Source: Dermacentor variabilis (taxonomy: Eukaryota; Arthropoda; Arachnida; Ixodida; Ixodidae). Taken from it: DNA of 64,000 nucleotides. The notes under the pieces are model-generated. The model was given only the letters and a program-made list of their open reading frames with translations. It did not search any database and had not been told where the DNA came from. Positions 10,951 through 23,800 of the stretch are shown in pieces. The number at the start of each line of letters is the position of its first letter. Position 1 is the stretch's first letter. The stretch is from NCBI RefSeq assembly GCF_050947875.1, contig NC_134571.1:225008024-225072023 (forward strand). Direction: 5' to 3'. The translations under genes and the position numbers were made by a program.

Positions 10951-11277
10951 CCACGGCACCGCCACTGCGATCCTACGCTCACCGCTGATGTTTACACAGG
11001 TCCTGTTGCTGATTTTCCTGGGCCGGCCATGGTCTGTTTCTTCGATGCAGCCGGTCCCGATGACACCCATGCGTGAATGGCACAACGATACGAGCTCCCC
11101 CTGGCTCGGCGCACTTTCGTCAACGGACTGCGGCCTATCAATACCGTTTTTGGCCACTTCACCTCTCCTGGATGCTCCGCCACTTCTGGACGCCGCAGAT
11201 TTTTCCGTCTGGCAACGTGGGAGTGAGTCAGCTGTGCGGGCAGTACAAAAGTGCGCGCATTCCAACACCGCCCTGGG
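10951..11277 (+). repeat. L2 5' monomer, copy 1 (327 bp)
   Basis: It begins CCACGGCACCGCCACTGCG and contains ATGTTTACACAGGTCCTG, a Pro/Ser-rich coding-like stretch and TTTTTCCGTCTGGCAACGTGG. It is nearly identical to copy 2. The length is a multiple of three, and one frame (10988 to 11644) is open across both copies. Tandem promoter monomers are known in some mammalian L1 elements; a promoter role here is inference. Confidence 0.9.
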
Positions 11278-11607
11278 CCACGGCACCGCCACTGCGATCC
11301 TACGCTCACCGCTGATGTTTACACAGGTCCTGTTGCTGATTTTCCTGGTCCGGCCATGGTCTGTTTCTTCGATGGAGCCGGTCCCGATGACACCCATGCG
11401 TGAATGGCACGACGATACAAGCTCCCCCTGGCTCGGCGCACTTTCGTCAACGGACTGCGGCCTGTCAATACCGTTTTTGGCCACTTCACCTCTCCTGGAT
11501 GCTCCACCACTTCTGGACGCCGCAGATTTTTCCGTCTGGCAACGTGGACTGAGTCAGCTGAGCGGGCAGTACAAAAGTGCGCGCATTAATTCCAACGCCG
11601 CCCTGGG
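11278..11607 (+). repeat. L2 5' monomer, copy 2 (330 bp)
   Basis: This second copy differs from copy 1 by scattered substitutions and a net 3-bp gain near 11586, so the shared frame is kept. It is followed by a partial third copy (11608-11653) in which CTG before the conserved ATG is TAG and ACACAGGTCC is ATACAGGTTAG. Confidence 0.9.
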
Positions 11608-11644
11608 CCACGGCCCCGCTACTGCGATCCTACGCTCACCGTAG

Positions 11645-12509
11645 ATGTTTATACAGGTTAGCTACTATGACGCTTATTCCTATCGTGACGACGATGTCTG
11701 TCTTTTAGCGGTGTCGTGGCCACCTCATGTTTTGAAAAGTGTTCGCGCTTGTGCATTGTATCTGTTGTGCCTGCTTGTTCTGGATGGTGATGTCGAGCTA
11801 AACCCTGGACCCATGACCAAGGGAAAAGCTAGACGTTGTGGCTTGCTCTATCTTGCGCGTTGAAGCTAGTAATTCAGTGCTTCAAGAATCTGTGAACAAG
11901 GTGCTTCAAATGCATGTTGAGTTAAAGAATGATTTAGAAAAACTGACAAAGCGTGTCCTTGATCTAGAGCAGAAAGTTGCAGCGGCCCCATGTGCTCAGT
12001 CCATCACGAGCAGTGACAACGGTCTCGTAGGCGTACAGGAAAAAATTGACGACCTGGAAAATCGCTCTAGGCGGTCTAACGTTCTCTTTTATGGCTTAAC
12101 AGATTCGGCGAAGTCTGAAACTCGGGAAGTGTCAGAACGACTCGTAAGTAATTTCTGCACCGAAAAACTTGGGCTTACCGTTACGTCAATTTCGAGAGCA
12201 CATCGTGTGGGCCGCTTTTCGTCTGAGAAGAAGCGGCCTATCATAGCCAAATTTTTCAATGAGAAGGAAGTTGAACTGGTTCTGAGCCGCGGCCATAAGG
12301 TGAAGAACACTAACTTGAGCATCTCGCGAGATTACTCGAAAGCAGTTCGCGAAAAGCGACGGAAACTTCTCCAGTTCTCGCGAACTATGAAGAAAGACGG
12401 AGATCGAGTGCGTCTGGTTTTCAACAAACTGCACTTGAACAATGACGTTTACGAGTGGAACACCAATGAAGGCCAGGCTGTTCTTGTTTCTCGGCGCAGG
12501 GATCAATGA
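11645..12509 (+). pseudogene. L2 leader-2A and ORF1, one frameshift
   Basis: ATG at 11645 follows immediately after an in-frame TAG. The leader (MFIQVSYYD...) has a Leu-rich stretch and then GDVELNPGP at 11786-11812, giving a 56-residue leader up to the 2A proline. Soon after (11838-11862) the frame shifts to the ORF1 body, which has a coiled coil, LENRSRRSNVLFYGL, SRAHRVGRF, KRPIIAKFF and a basic C-terminus, ending at TGA 12507-12509. The leader motif CAGGTTAGC (11654-11662) encodes QVS, as in L1, L3 and L4. The protein is the RNA-binding ORF1 product. Apart from the shift it is intact. Confidence 0.85.
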
Positions 12510-15364
12510 TGTTCCTCTTCCTTTGTTTCATTAAGCTCAGTTTCATCTACTGGCTCACCCGTAAAATTGCACTGTAGCACTGATAACAAATTTCTCTTTT
12601 TATACATCAACGCTAGAAGTGTTATCGCTAATGGTATTGCACTCTCATCGCTCATCGATTCATTCCAGGCTTCTTTAGTGTTGCTTACCGAGACCTGGCT
12701 TAACAACACCATACACGATAACATCTTTACAAGTGAATCCACTTTCAAGTTTTTTCGATGTGATAGGCAACAGCGTAGAGGGGGCGGTGTGCTCATCGCG
12801 ATAAAGGAAGAATTCATCGCCGCACCCATCATTATCGATTCTTTTCTGGAATGTATTTGGAATTCCTTGAAGGGTGCTGCATTTGGTGCAATAATTGGCG
12901 TTTCTCACCGTCCACCCGACATGTCTGGCGCGTTTTCCGAAGAGTATCATCGAGTGCTGAGCGAGGTGTGCGCGCATTTTCCGAGGTCGGCAATTATCAT
13001 ATTTGGCGATTTCAATTTTCCAAATACAGATTGGTCGACGCTCTCCGTATCGGCCACGGATGCGGCCGCACATACCTTTCTCAGCACTTGTCTTGACTTT
13101 TCATTAACCCAACTTATTAGTCAACCAACACGATCCACTGAAATTTCTGCCAATATACTAGACTTCGTTTTAACTAATAATCCTGATATATTATCCGACA
13201 TAACTCATGAAGCAGGCATCGCTGACCATGATGTCATAACTGAATGCTTTAACTTTTGCGTGAGCAAAAGAATAATTACCAAAAAGAAAATAAGGTGTTA
13301 CGGTAAAGCCAATTTCGACGCAATTAACAATAAATTAACAACATTTTCAGGTCAATTTCTGCATGATTTTCATTCACGTTCCACTGAACAGAACTGGGTC
13401 CTCTTTAAGGGCACCCTCAGTTCGCTCACTGACACCTACATTCCTGTGTTATCCATTTCCTGCAAAAGCAGTTCTCCATGGTTTACAAACAAGCTTCAGC
13501 GGCTTATTAACAAAAAGAAAAGACTTTACAGGCAGGCTAAGCTCACTGGTCTAGCGAGTGCCCATGATAAACACAAAGCGTGTGAAAAGGCTTATAAGGC
13601 ATTGCTAAAATCCACTCGCAATAACTTTTTTCTCATGATTTACCATCCATGCTAAAAAATAATACTCGTCACTTTTGGCGTGTGGTGAACCCTGAAATTC
13701 GCACTGACATCATTCTTACTGATTCTTTTGGTGTTCCCATCCCTGATTCAGATTACGCTCAACTTCTTAATGATACGTTTGTAACAATTTTGACTCATGA
13801 AAACGTTAACTCATTGCCAACTTTAAGGTCATTAGTGGAAATCACAATGCATGAGGTAGACATGAGTGAGGCTGGTGTTTTATCTCTACTAACCAATCTT
13901 ACAATGTCATCTAGTGCCGACCATCTAGGTTTGAACAATAAAATTTTAAAGAATACATCGCATAGTATTTGTTCTATGTTAACAGCTCTATTTTTCCAGT
14001 CACTATCAACTGGTGGTATTCCTAATGACTGGCGCCTTGCTAAAATAATACCCATTTTCAAATCAGGTGATCGTGCTTCTCCCCTTAATTATCGTGCCAT
14101 CTCCCTAACCAGCACTATTTGTAAATTACTCGAACCTATCATACACAGTCAAGTCATCAAATTTCTTGAAGACCATAACATTATTTTTGAGCATCAGCAC
14201 GGTTTTCGCAAGGGCTACTCATGCGACACACAACTTGCCGGATTTATTAACAACACACACGCACTAATAGACGCCGGGTTCCAAGTTGACGCAATATATT
14301 TAGATTTTTCTAAGGCATTTGACCGTGTTCCACACCATAGGTTGTTACTTAAACTTTCACAGCTTAACATTCACCCTACTATAATTGCATGGATCACCGA
14401 TTTTCTCTCATCTAGAATTCAGTTTACATCAGTTAACAATTCCAACTCATGTTATGCTGATGTTACGTCTGGAGTTCCACCAGGCAGCGTACTTGGACCT
14501 TTACTCTTTCTAATTTATATTAATGATTTACCCCGTTGCGTGTCATCTAAAATAAGACTTTTTGCAGACGATTGTGTAGTTTACTGATGTGCAACAAGTA
14601 ACACTGATAGCCACTTACTACAAACTGACCTGGACGCAATAAGTGCATAGTGTTCTAATTGGTGAATGCCATTAAATATTTCCGAAACTAAACTCGTGTC
14701 TTTCACCAATAGGCCACGAATTCTAACCACCTGCTCCCTTGATAAACACCCTGTGGAACTCGCAACTACTTACAAGTACCTTGGCATCAATCTTCAGTCA
14801 AACTTATCGTGGAATAATCATATTAATCTTACCCTTGCCTCTTCGAATCGTACTCTCGGACTTATTAAACATAACTTAACAGAAGTCCCAGTGCATGTTA
14901 AAAAACTAGCATACACAACATTAATCCGTCCTAAACTAAAATACGCGTCTGCCATCTGGGATCCCGAATAAACTTATATCATCAGTAACATCGAAGCCTT
15001 GCAGAATCGTACTGCGCGATTTATATTTTCAGTTTATTCACGTTACACCAGCGTCACCTCGTTAAAGAATAAAGCTGACTTGGACAACTTAGCACTTCGC
15101 CGTAAAATTTCTCGCCTAACACTTTTCCATAAGCTTTATCACAATCCATCACTTCACGATGATTTCTTTCAGTCACCAACAGTTATGTTTCCACGCCGTG
15201 ACCATCCATACAAAGTCAAACGCATTAACTGCCAGTCATCCCATTATGCATATTCGTTCTTACCACGCACAATAACTGAATGGAACGCCTTACCATCAGT
15301 CATTGCCACGGAACCAGACTTCACTAAGTTTCAACATTCAATTCGCTCACGACTTGTCGACTAA
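12510..15364 (+). pseudogene. L2 ORF2: endonuclease and reverse transcriptase, decayed
   Basis: ORF2 directly follows the ORF1 TGA in the same frame with no ATG before the endonuclease core. APE signatures: YINARSV, LTETWL, RRGGGVLI, SHRPPD, FGDFNFPNTDW and ADHDVI. RT signatures: [35 protein letters not shown] (Gln to Pro in the usual GVPQGS) and LFADDCVVY. Lesions: loss of one base near 13635 (frame change), TGA 14585-14587, TAG 14648-14650, TGA 14663-14665 and TAA 14969-14971. The C-terminal part continues to 15364. It is non-functional. Confidence 0.9.
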
Positions 15365-15602
15365 TCGTATTATTATTCTTTTTTGGGACTTTTACAGTGT
15401 TTTCGATGTTTGTTGGTGCTTTTCATTGCAGTTGCCTTATGTTCTCCTACTATGTACTAATGTTTTCTCTGTAATAATTGTGACCTAATTATCTTGTATA
15501 TTACCTGTTTCACTGTATTATTACTTCTGTTACACTCTCTTGTTTTTAGCATGTACAGTCTATGACCAGTGCTTGTGATTCCCCCCATGTAATACCATCG
15601 TA

Positions 15603-15863
15603 ATGAGGGCGAAGAAAAAGAAATGGGCATGGGCAGGACATGTAATGAGGAGGGAAGATAACCGATGGTCATTAAGGGTTACGGACTGCATTCCAAGGGA
15701 AGGGAAGCGTAGTAGGTGGCGGCAGAAAGTTAGGTGGGCAGATGAGATTAAGAAGTTTGCAGGGACGATATGGCCACAATTAGTACATGACCGGGGTTGT
15801 TGGAGAAGCATGGGAGAGGCCTTTGCCCTGCAGTGGGCCTAACCAGGCTGATGATGATGAGGG
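15603..15863 (+). mobile_element. Nested RTE-type LINE 3' fragment with 7-bp target duplication
   Basis: This insertion in the L2 3' UTR encodes the RTE C-terminus (KKKKWAWAGHVMRRED, RQKVRWADEI, MGEAFALQWA, stop at 15840-15842) and ends in a (GAT)n tail. ATGAGGG occurs at 15603-15609 and at 15857-15863, on both sides, and reads as the target duplication. It is a 5'-truncated copy of the same family as LINE D (20843-23925), which was therefore active after L2 inserted. Confidence 0.85.
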
Positions 15864-15898
15864 CCTTTGGGGGAATTTGAATAACTAAATAAATAAAC

Positions 15899-17182
15899 TT
15901 GCTTCCATCCTGGCGCCAGGCCACTCATAGCGCGTAACTAGCTGCATTCCTGTCGCCTGGTCGCTCACAGTGCGTAACCTGCTGCATTCCTGTCGCCTCG
16001 TTACTCACAGTGCATAACTTGCTGCAATCCAGTCACCTGGTCACTCACAGCGCCGAACTTGATGCAATCGTGTCGCCTGGTAACCCGCAATGTGTAACTT
16101 GCTGCAATCCAGTCGCCTGATAGTTCGCAGTATGTAACTTGGTGCAATCCAGTCGCCTGATCCCTGACAGCACGTAACTTGCTGCAGCCGTGTCACCTGG
16201 TCACTCACAGCGCGTAACTTGCTGCAGTCATGTCGCCTGGTCACTCACAGTGCATAACTTGTTGCATTCCAGTCACCTGGGCACTCACAGCACGTAACCT
16301 GCTGGAGCCCTGTCGCCTGGTTCCTCCCAGTGCGTACGTTGCTGCATTCCTGTTGCCTGGTCGCCGACAGTGCGTAACTTGCTGCCTTCCAGTCGCCTGA
16401 TCGCTGACAGCACGTAACTTGCTGCAGTGCTGCTGCCTGGTTGCTCACAGCGCGTGACTTGCTGCATTCCTCTCGCCTGGTCACTCACAGCGCGTAACTT
16501 GCTGCAGTAATGTGGCCTCGTTACTCGGAGTGCGTAAGTTGCGGAAATCTTGTCACCAAGTCACTCCCAGAGTGTAACTTGCTGTATTCCTCTCACCTGG
16601 TCACTCACAGCGCATAACTTACCGCATTCTGCTCGCCTGCACACTCGCAGTATGACACTTATTGCACTCCTATCGCCGGCTCAGGCACAGCAAGTTACAT
16701 GCTGCAATCCTGCTGCTGGTCACTCACAATGCATAAATTGCTGCAGGCCTGTGCCGTTGTCACTCACAGTGCGTAACTTGCTGAAATCCTATTCGCTGGT
16801 AGTTCTCAGCGCGTAATTTGCTGCATTCCTGTCTTCAGGTGAATCACGGCGTGTAACTTGCTGCAGTCATGTCGCCTAGTCATTCAGAGTGCGTAACTTG
16901 CGGCAATCCTGTTACAATGCCACTCACAGAGTCTAACTTGCTGTATTCCTCTCACCTGGTCAATCGCAGCGCATCACTTGCTGCAAGAAGTCGCCTGATC
17001 GCTGACAGCGCGTAACTTGCTGCATTCTAGTCGCCTGATACAGACACCACGTAACTTGCCGCAGTCCTGTCGCCTGGTTGCTCAGAATGCGCAACTTGCT
17101 GCGATCCTGTCGCCTGGTCACTCAGAGCACCTAACTTGCTGCAATCCAGTCGCTTGATCGTTCACAGTACGTAACTTGGTGC
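15899..17182. repeat. 40-bp satellite, block 2
   Basis: About 32 degenerate units. The run from about 16500 to 17180 recurs at about 19813-20455 on the other side of LINE C with the same unusual units (TCACCAAGTCACTCCCAGAG, GACACTTATTGCACTCCTA), so it is one copy of a higher-order block. Offset 3319 bp, about 1270 bp once LINE C is removed. Confidence 0.95.
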
Positions 17183-19228
17183 AACCCAATTCAATTCAAT
17201 TCAGTTTATTTGTACATACATAGGTGGTACAACATGTCCACGAGGCATGGAAAAAGTAGGCAACAATGCCTCCTGACAGGGCCTTCACCTCGGGATCACA
17301 CATTATTACAGCAGGTCCGCATGACAAAATACTGTACTACATTGTGAGATCAAAGAAATCAGTGGAAATTCAGAAATACAATGCTGTGTCACATATGACA
17401 AATTATCCTATGCTTTGATATTATACATTGATTACATCATTCTAATTCACGGTGACAATGATGTAGATTATCATTAAAGTTGCACTTGCTCAAGATAAAA
17501 GAAAGGTACAATTCTAAGCAAAAGAGTCAGGAGAAGAAAGCATCATTTTTATTTTTTCTTAAATTGAGAAAGGGTTTTGCAATCAGTTGTGCAGTTGATC
17601 ATTAAAGGGTAAGTGTTACAGACTGTAACTATTTGGTTGCCTATGATCTGAGTACCATAATTTGTGCGTGACTTCGACCAAACCATAAATACAGTGCGCA
17701 AGTTATGGGCAAGGTTCCTGTTTAAGTACTTAGTGCAGAAGGATGTAAAATCATGCTTAATGTTATGAAAAATAAGTACAGCCAATGAGAAACTGTAAAG
17801 TTGATAATACGGTAGTACCTTAACTGCGTCGTACAGGGATTCTTTGGTAACAGGTGCTGAACGGAATACCGTCTTTAACGCCCTGAAATGAAGCGAGAAA
17901 AGGCGGTCTGAATCTGGTTTGTTACATGTACCCCAAACTAGCTGACAGTACATAATATAGGAGTTAACTACGGAAAAATAAATCTGCTTTCTCAAAAGCA
18001 AAGGTAAAAGACATTTTACGCGTTGCAACAAACCGATAGACCGAGATGCTTTCAAACGAACCTGATCCACGTGACCTGTCCATGTTAAGTCATATTTGAA
18101 ACAGACGCCCAGGAAGCGGCAAGAATTTGTTGGCGATAGATTGGTATTATAGATCTGTAGTTGGGCGTGATGATTCAAGGGCTTGTTTTTGGGGCGGGAA
18201 ATAATATATTGTGTTTTCTTTATACTTAAGACAAGTTCGTTGTTATTTAACCAGATCTGTAGCTGACTCAGCCACTGATTTGCATGTTGTTCAGGTGTAG
18301 CTAGATTTGGAGCAGAAAAGAAGACATTAGTGTCAACCGCGCAAAGGATAATATCAGGTATCAGGGGGATGTTAACGAGGTCATTGATGTATAAAATAAA
18401 TAACAAAGGTCCAAGAATAGATCCTTGCGGCACACCGTACTTAATTATTCCTGTATTTGACAGAAATTGATTCATACCAGTGTATTGTTTTCTTGCTTTG
18501 AGATAACTGTCTATCAGCTCATGTGCTACTCCTCTGATACCATACTTTCCCAGTTTTTCCATCAGAATTTCATGTTTAATAGAATCAAAGGCTTTTCGGA
18601 AGTCAAGAAAAATGCCGAGTGTATATAGTTTCTCTTCAAAGTTTTCCAAAATACGGTTCTTTATGAATAGCAGTGCTGTCTCCGTTGATTTCCCAGCCTG
18701 AAATCCATATTGTTGTTTACATATTATATTATGAGCATTTAAAAATTTGTTTAACTTCGTGTATTTTATGCGTTCGGGGATCTTAGAAACGAGTGGCAAA
18801 ACAGAAATAGGTCTGTAATTATTCAGATAATTTTTTCCACCTCCTTTGAATATTAAGGTTACGCGCGCAACCTTCATTTTATCAGGGAATATACCGGTCT
18901 CTAAAATAAGATTACAAATATATACTACAGGACTCACAAGTAATGGAAGTACGGTCTTGATGGAGGGTGAACTAATATCGTCATTTCCTGGCGAGCACCC
19001 ATCCTTCATTGCCATTACAACATCTACAACTTCTTCCGATGTAGGTATCAGAAACAGTGAATTGCTATTAGTGGATGGAACATATGAAGTGATAGGCGTT
19101 AACGCTTGGCTCATGTGTGAGCAATTTGGCGAACCTGCATTGAGAAAATGTTGGTTAAACTTGTTTGCAAGTGGCACACCTGAAAATCTTTTACCGACGA
19201 TGTAAAAATACAGCGGAATGCGTGCTGG
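17183..19228 (-). mobile_element. LINE C: 5'-truncated LINE, minus strand
   Basis: It consists of a 3' UTR and part of ORF2, with no endonuclease and no ORF1. The 3' end is a short tandem AATTG-type tail (17188-17203). Both flanks fall at the same point of a satellite unit (GGTGCAAYCCAGTCGCCTG), as expected for one insertion with a target duplication of only a few bases (ACCCA/ATCCA). Confidence 0.85.
17549..19228 (-). pseudogene. LINE C reverse transcriptase, open frame but catalytic box altered
   Basis: The minus-strand frame is open for about 560 codons and starts inside ORF2 (its first residues come from satellite). RT signatures: RVTLIFKGGGK, NNYRPISVLP, QQYGFQAGKST, IFLDFRKAFDS, GVPQGSILGPLLF and FLGVCFKYDLTW. 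The catalytic YADD box reads CAVD (LCAVDTNVFF), so the first of the two paired aspartates is lost. With that change and no endonuclease it cannot act, although the frame is otherwise uninterrupted. It resembles LINE B and the CR1-like group more than the RTE of LINE D. Confidence 0.88.
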
Positions 19229-20842
19229 ATCCAGTCGCCTGATCCCTGACAGCACGTAACTCGCTGCATTCCGGTCGCGTGGTCACTTGCAGTGCGTAAC
19301 GGTACATTCCTGTCACCTGGACACTAATCGCACCCAAATTGCTGCAACCCTATCGCCTGGTTGCCCACAGCACGTAACTTGCTGCAGTCGTGTCACCTGG
19401 TCACTCACAGCGCGTAACTTGCTGCAGACATGTCGCCTGGTCACTCACAGTGCGTAACTTGTTGCATTCCAGTCCCCTGGGCGCCCACAGGACGCAACCT
19501 GCTGCAGTCCTGTCGGCTGGGTGTTCACAGCGATTACCTTGCTGCATTCTTGTCGCCTGGGCACTTACAGCACGTAACCTGCTGCAGTCCTGTCGCCTGG
19601 TTCCTCCCAGTGCGTACCTTGCTGTATTCCTGTCGCCTGGTCACTGACAGTGCGTAATTTGGTGTATTCGTGTCGCCTGGTCACTCACAGTGCGTAACTT
19701 GCTGCCTTCCAGTCGCCTGATCGCTGACAGCACGTAACTTGCTGCAGTGCTGTCGCCTGTTGCTCACAGCGCGTGACTTGCTGCATTCCTCTCGCCTGGT
19801 CACTCACAGCGCGTAACTTGCTGCAGTAATGTGGCCTGGTCACTCAGAGTGCGTAACTTGCGGAAATCTTGTCACCAAGTCACTCCCAGAGTGTAACTTG
19901 CTGTATTCCTCTCACCTGGTCACTCACAGCGCATAACTTGCCGCATTCTGCTCGCCTGCACACTCGCAGTGTGACACTTATTGCACTCCTACCGCCGGCT
20001 CACTCAAAGCAAGTTACATGCTGCAATCCGGCTGCTTGTCACTCACAATGCATAACTTGCTGCAATTCTGTCCCGTTGTCACTAACAGTGCGTAACTTGC
20101 TGAAATCCTATTCGCTGGTAGCTGTCAGCGCGTAATTTGCTGCATTCCTGTCGCCAGGTAAATCACGGCGTGTAACTTGCTGCAGTCATGTCGCCTGGTC
20201 ACTCTGAGTGCTTAACTTGCAGCAATCCTGTCACAATGTCACTCACAGAGTGTAACCTGCTGTATTCCTCTCACCTGGTCAATCGCAGCGCATCACTTGC
20301 TGCAAAATGTCGCCTGATCGCTGACAGCGCGTAACTTGCTGCATTCTAGTCGCCTGATACAGCCACCACGTAACTTGCCGCAGTCCTGTCACCTGGTTAC
20401 TCAGAGCACTTGCTGCAATCCAGTCGCCTGATCGTTCACAGTACGTAACTTGGTGCAATCCAGTCGCCTGATCCCTGACAGCACGTAACTTGCAGCATTG
20501 CGGTCACGTGGTCACTTGCAGTGCGTAACTTCCTACATTCCTGTCACCTGGGGACTAACCGCACCCAAATTGCTGCAGCCCTAACGCCTGCTTGCTCACA
20601 GCACGTAACTAGCATTGCAGTCCCTTGGGCGATCACAGGGCGCAACCTGCTGCAGTCCTGTCGCCTCGTTGTTCAAAGCGCTTACCTTGCTGCATTCCTG
20701 TCGCCTGGGCACTCGCAGCACGTAACCTGCTGCAGTCCTGTCGCCTCGTTCCTCCCAGTGCGTACCTTGCTGCATTCCTGTCCCCTGGTCACTGACAGTG
20801 CGTAATTTGGTGTATTCTTGTCGCCTGGTCGCTCACCTCAAG
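19229..20842. repeat. 40-bp satellite, block 3
   Basis: About 40 degenerate units with a higher-order copy of block 2 at about 19813-20455. A second internal repetition (GCAGTGCGTAACTTCCTACATTC type) occurs at about 19290 and 20517. LINE D ends the block. Confidence 0.95.
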
Positions 20843-23800
20843 TCATCATCATCATCATCAGCCTGGTTATGCCCACTGCAGGGCAAAGGCCTCTCCCATA
20901 CTTCTCCAACTACCCCGGTCATGTACTAATTGTGGCCATGTTGTCCCTGCAAACGTCTTAATGTCATCCGCCCACCTAACTTTCTGCCGCCCCCTGCTAC
21001 GCATCCCTTCCCTTGGAATCCAGTCCGTAACCCTTAGTGACCATCGGTTATCTTCCCTCCTCATTACATGTCCGGCCCATGCCCATTTCTTTTTCTTGAT
21101 TTCAACTAAGATATCGTTTACCCGTGTTTGTTGCCTCACCCAATCTGCTCTTTTCTTATCCCTTAACGTCACACCCATCATTCTTCTTTCCATAGCTCGT
21201 TGCGTCGTCCTCAATTTCAGCAGAACCCTTTTCGTAAGCCTCCAGGTTTCTGCCCCATATGTGAGTACTGGTAACACACAGCTGTTATACACTTTCCTTT
21301 TGAGGGATAGTGGCAACCTGCTGTTCATGATTTGAGAATGCCTGCCAAACGCACCCCAGCCCATTCTTATTCTTCTGGTTATTTCAGTCTCATGATCCGG
21401 ATCCGTGCTCACTACCTGCCCTAAGTAGATGTATTCCCTTACCACTTCCAGTGCTTCGCTACCTATCGTAAACTGCTGTTCTCTTCCGAGACTGTTAAAC
21501 AATACTTTAGTTTTCTGCAGATTAATTTTCAGACCCACCCTTCTCCTTTGCCTCTCCAGCTCAGTGAGCATGCATTGCAATTGGTCTCCTGAGTTACTAA
21601 GCAAGGCAATATCATCAGCGAATCGCAAGTTGCTAAGGTATTCTCCATCAACTTTTATCCCCAATTCTTCCCACTCCAGGCCTCTGAATACCTCCTGTAA
21701 TCATGCTGTGAATAGCATTGGAGATATCGTATCTCCCTGTCTGACGCCTTTCTTTATAGGGATTTTGTTGCTTTCTTTATGGAGGACTACGGTGGCTGTG
21801 GAGCCGCTATATATATCTTTCAGTATTTTTACATACGGCTCGTCTACACCCTGATTCCGTAATGCCTCCATGACTGCCGAGGTTTCGACAGAATCAAACG
21901 CTTTCTCGTAATCAATGAAAGCTATATATAAGGGTTGGTTATATTCGGCACATTTCTCTATCACTTGATTGATAGTGTGAATATGGTCTATTGTTGAGTA
22001 GCCTTTACGGAATCCTGCCTGGTCCTTTGGTTGACAGAAGTCTAAGGTGTTCCTGATTCTATTTGCGATTACCTTAGTAAATACTTTGTAGGCAACGGAC
22101 AGTAAGCTGATCGGTCTATAATTTTTCAAGTCTTTGGCGTCCCCTTTCTTATGGATTAGGATTATGTTAGCGTTCTTCCAAGATTCCGGTACGCTTGAGG
22201 TTATGAGGCATTGCGTATACAGGGTGGCCAGTTTCTCTAGAACAATCTGACCACCATCCTTCAATAAATCTGCTGTTACCTGATCCTCCCCAGCTGCCTT
22301 CCCCCTTTGCATAGCTCCTAAGGCTTTCTTTACTTCTTCTGGCGTTACCTGTGGGATTTCGAATTCCTCTAGGCTATTTTCTCTTCCCCTATCGTCAGGG
22401 GTGCCACTGGTACTGTATAAATCTCTATAGAACTCCTCAGCCACTTGAACTATCTCATCCACATTAGTAACAATATTGCCGGCTTTGTCTCTTAACGCAC
22501 ACATCTGATTCTTGCCTATTCCTAGTTTCTTCTTCACTGTTTTTAGGCTTCCTCCATTCCTGAGAGCCTGTTCAATTCTATCCATATTATAGTTCCTGAT
22601 GTCCGCTGTCTTACGCTTGTTGATTAACTTAGAAAGTTCTGCCAGTTCTATTCTAGCTGTAGGGTTAGAGGCGTTCATACATTGGCGTTTCTTGATCAGA
22701 TCTTTCGTCTCCTGCGATAGCTTACTGGTTTCCTGTCTCACGGCGTTACCACCGACTTCTATTGCGCACTCCTTAAGGATGCCCATGAGATAGTCGTTCA
22801 TTGCTTCAACACTAAGGTCCTCTTCCTGAGTTAAAGCCGAATACCTGTTCTGTAGCTTGATCCGGAATTCCTCTAGTTTCCCTCTTACCGCTAACTCATT
22901 GATTGGCTTCTTGTGTACCAGTTTCTTCCGTTCCCTCCTCAAGTCTAGGCTAATTCGAGTTCTTACCATCCTATGGTCACTGCAGCGTACCTTGCCGAGC
23001 ACGTCTACATCTTGTATGATGCCAGGGTTCGCGCAGAGTATGAAGTCGATTTCATTTCTAGTCTCACCATTCGGGCTCCTCCACGTCCACTTTCGACTAA
23101 CCCGCTTGCGGAAAAAGGTGTTCATTATCCGCATATTATTCTGTTCTGCAAACTCTACTAATAATTCTCCTCTGCTATTCCTAGAGCCTATGCCAGATTC
23201 CCCCACTGACTTGTCTCCAGCCTGCTTCTTGCCTAATTGAAGTCGCCCATCAGTATAGTGTATTTTGTTTTGACTTTACCCATCGCCGATTCCACGTCTT
23301 CATAAAAGCTTTCGACTTCCTGGTCATCATGACTGCATGTAGGGGCATAGACTTGTACCACCTTCAATTTGTACCTCTTATTAAGTTTCACAAGACCTGC
23401 CACCCTCTGGTTAATGCTATAGAATTCCTGTATGTTACCAGCTATTTCCTTGTTAATCAGGAATCCGACTCCTAGTTCTCGTCTCTCCGCTAAGCCCCGG
23501 TAACACAGTGCATGCCCGCTTTTTAGCACTGTATATGCTTCTTTTGTCCTCCTAACCTCACTGAGCCCTATTATATCCCATTTAGTACCCTCTAATTCCT
23601 CCAATAACACTGCTAGACTCGCCTCACTAGATAGCGTTCTAACGTTAAACGTTGCCAGGTTCAAATTCCAATGGCGGCCTGTCCGGAGCCAGGTATTCTT
23701 AGCACCCTCTGCAGCGTCACAGATCCGACCGCCGCCGTGGTCAGTTGCTTCGCGGCTGCTGGGGACTGAGGGCCGGGGTTTGATTGTTGTATTCATATAG

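Larger units (their letters stand above)
10947..15898 (+). mobile_element. L2: CR1-like LINE with tandem 5' monomers and 2A
   Basis: This is a complete but decayed element: two full 5' monomers plus a third partial one, a leader with 2A, ORF1, ORF2, and a 3' UTR interrupted by a nested RTE fragment. The 3' end (CCCCCCATGTAAT ... CCTTTGGGGG ... AAATAAATAAA) matches the L1/LINE F type. It interrupts satellite; AACT is present on both sides and could be a short target duplication, but satellite sequence makes this uncertain. Confidence 0.9.
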
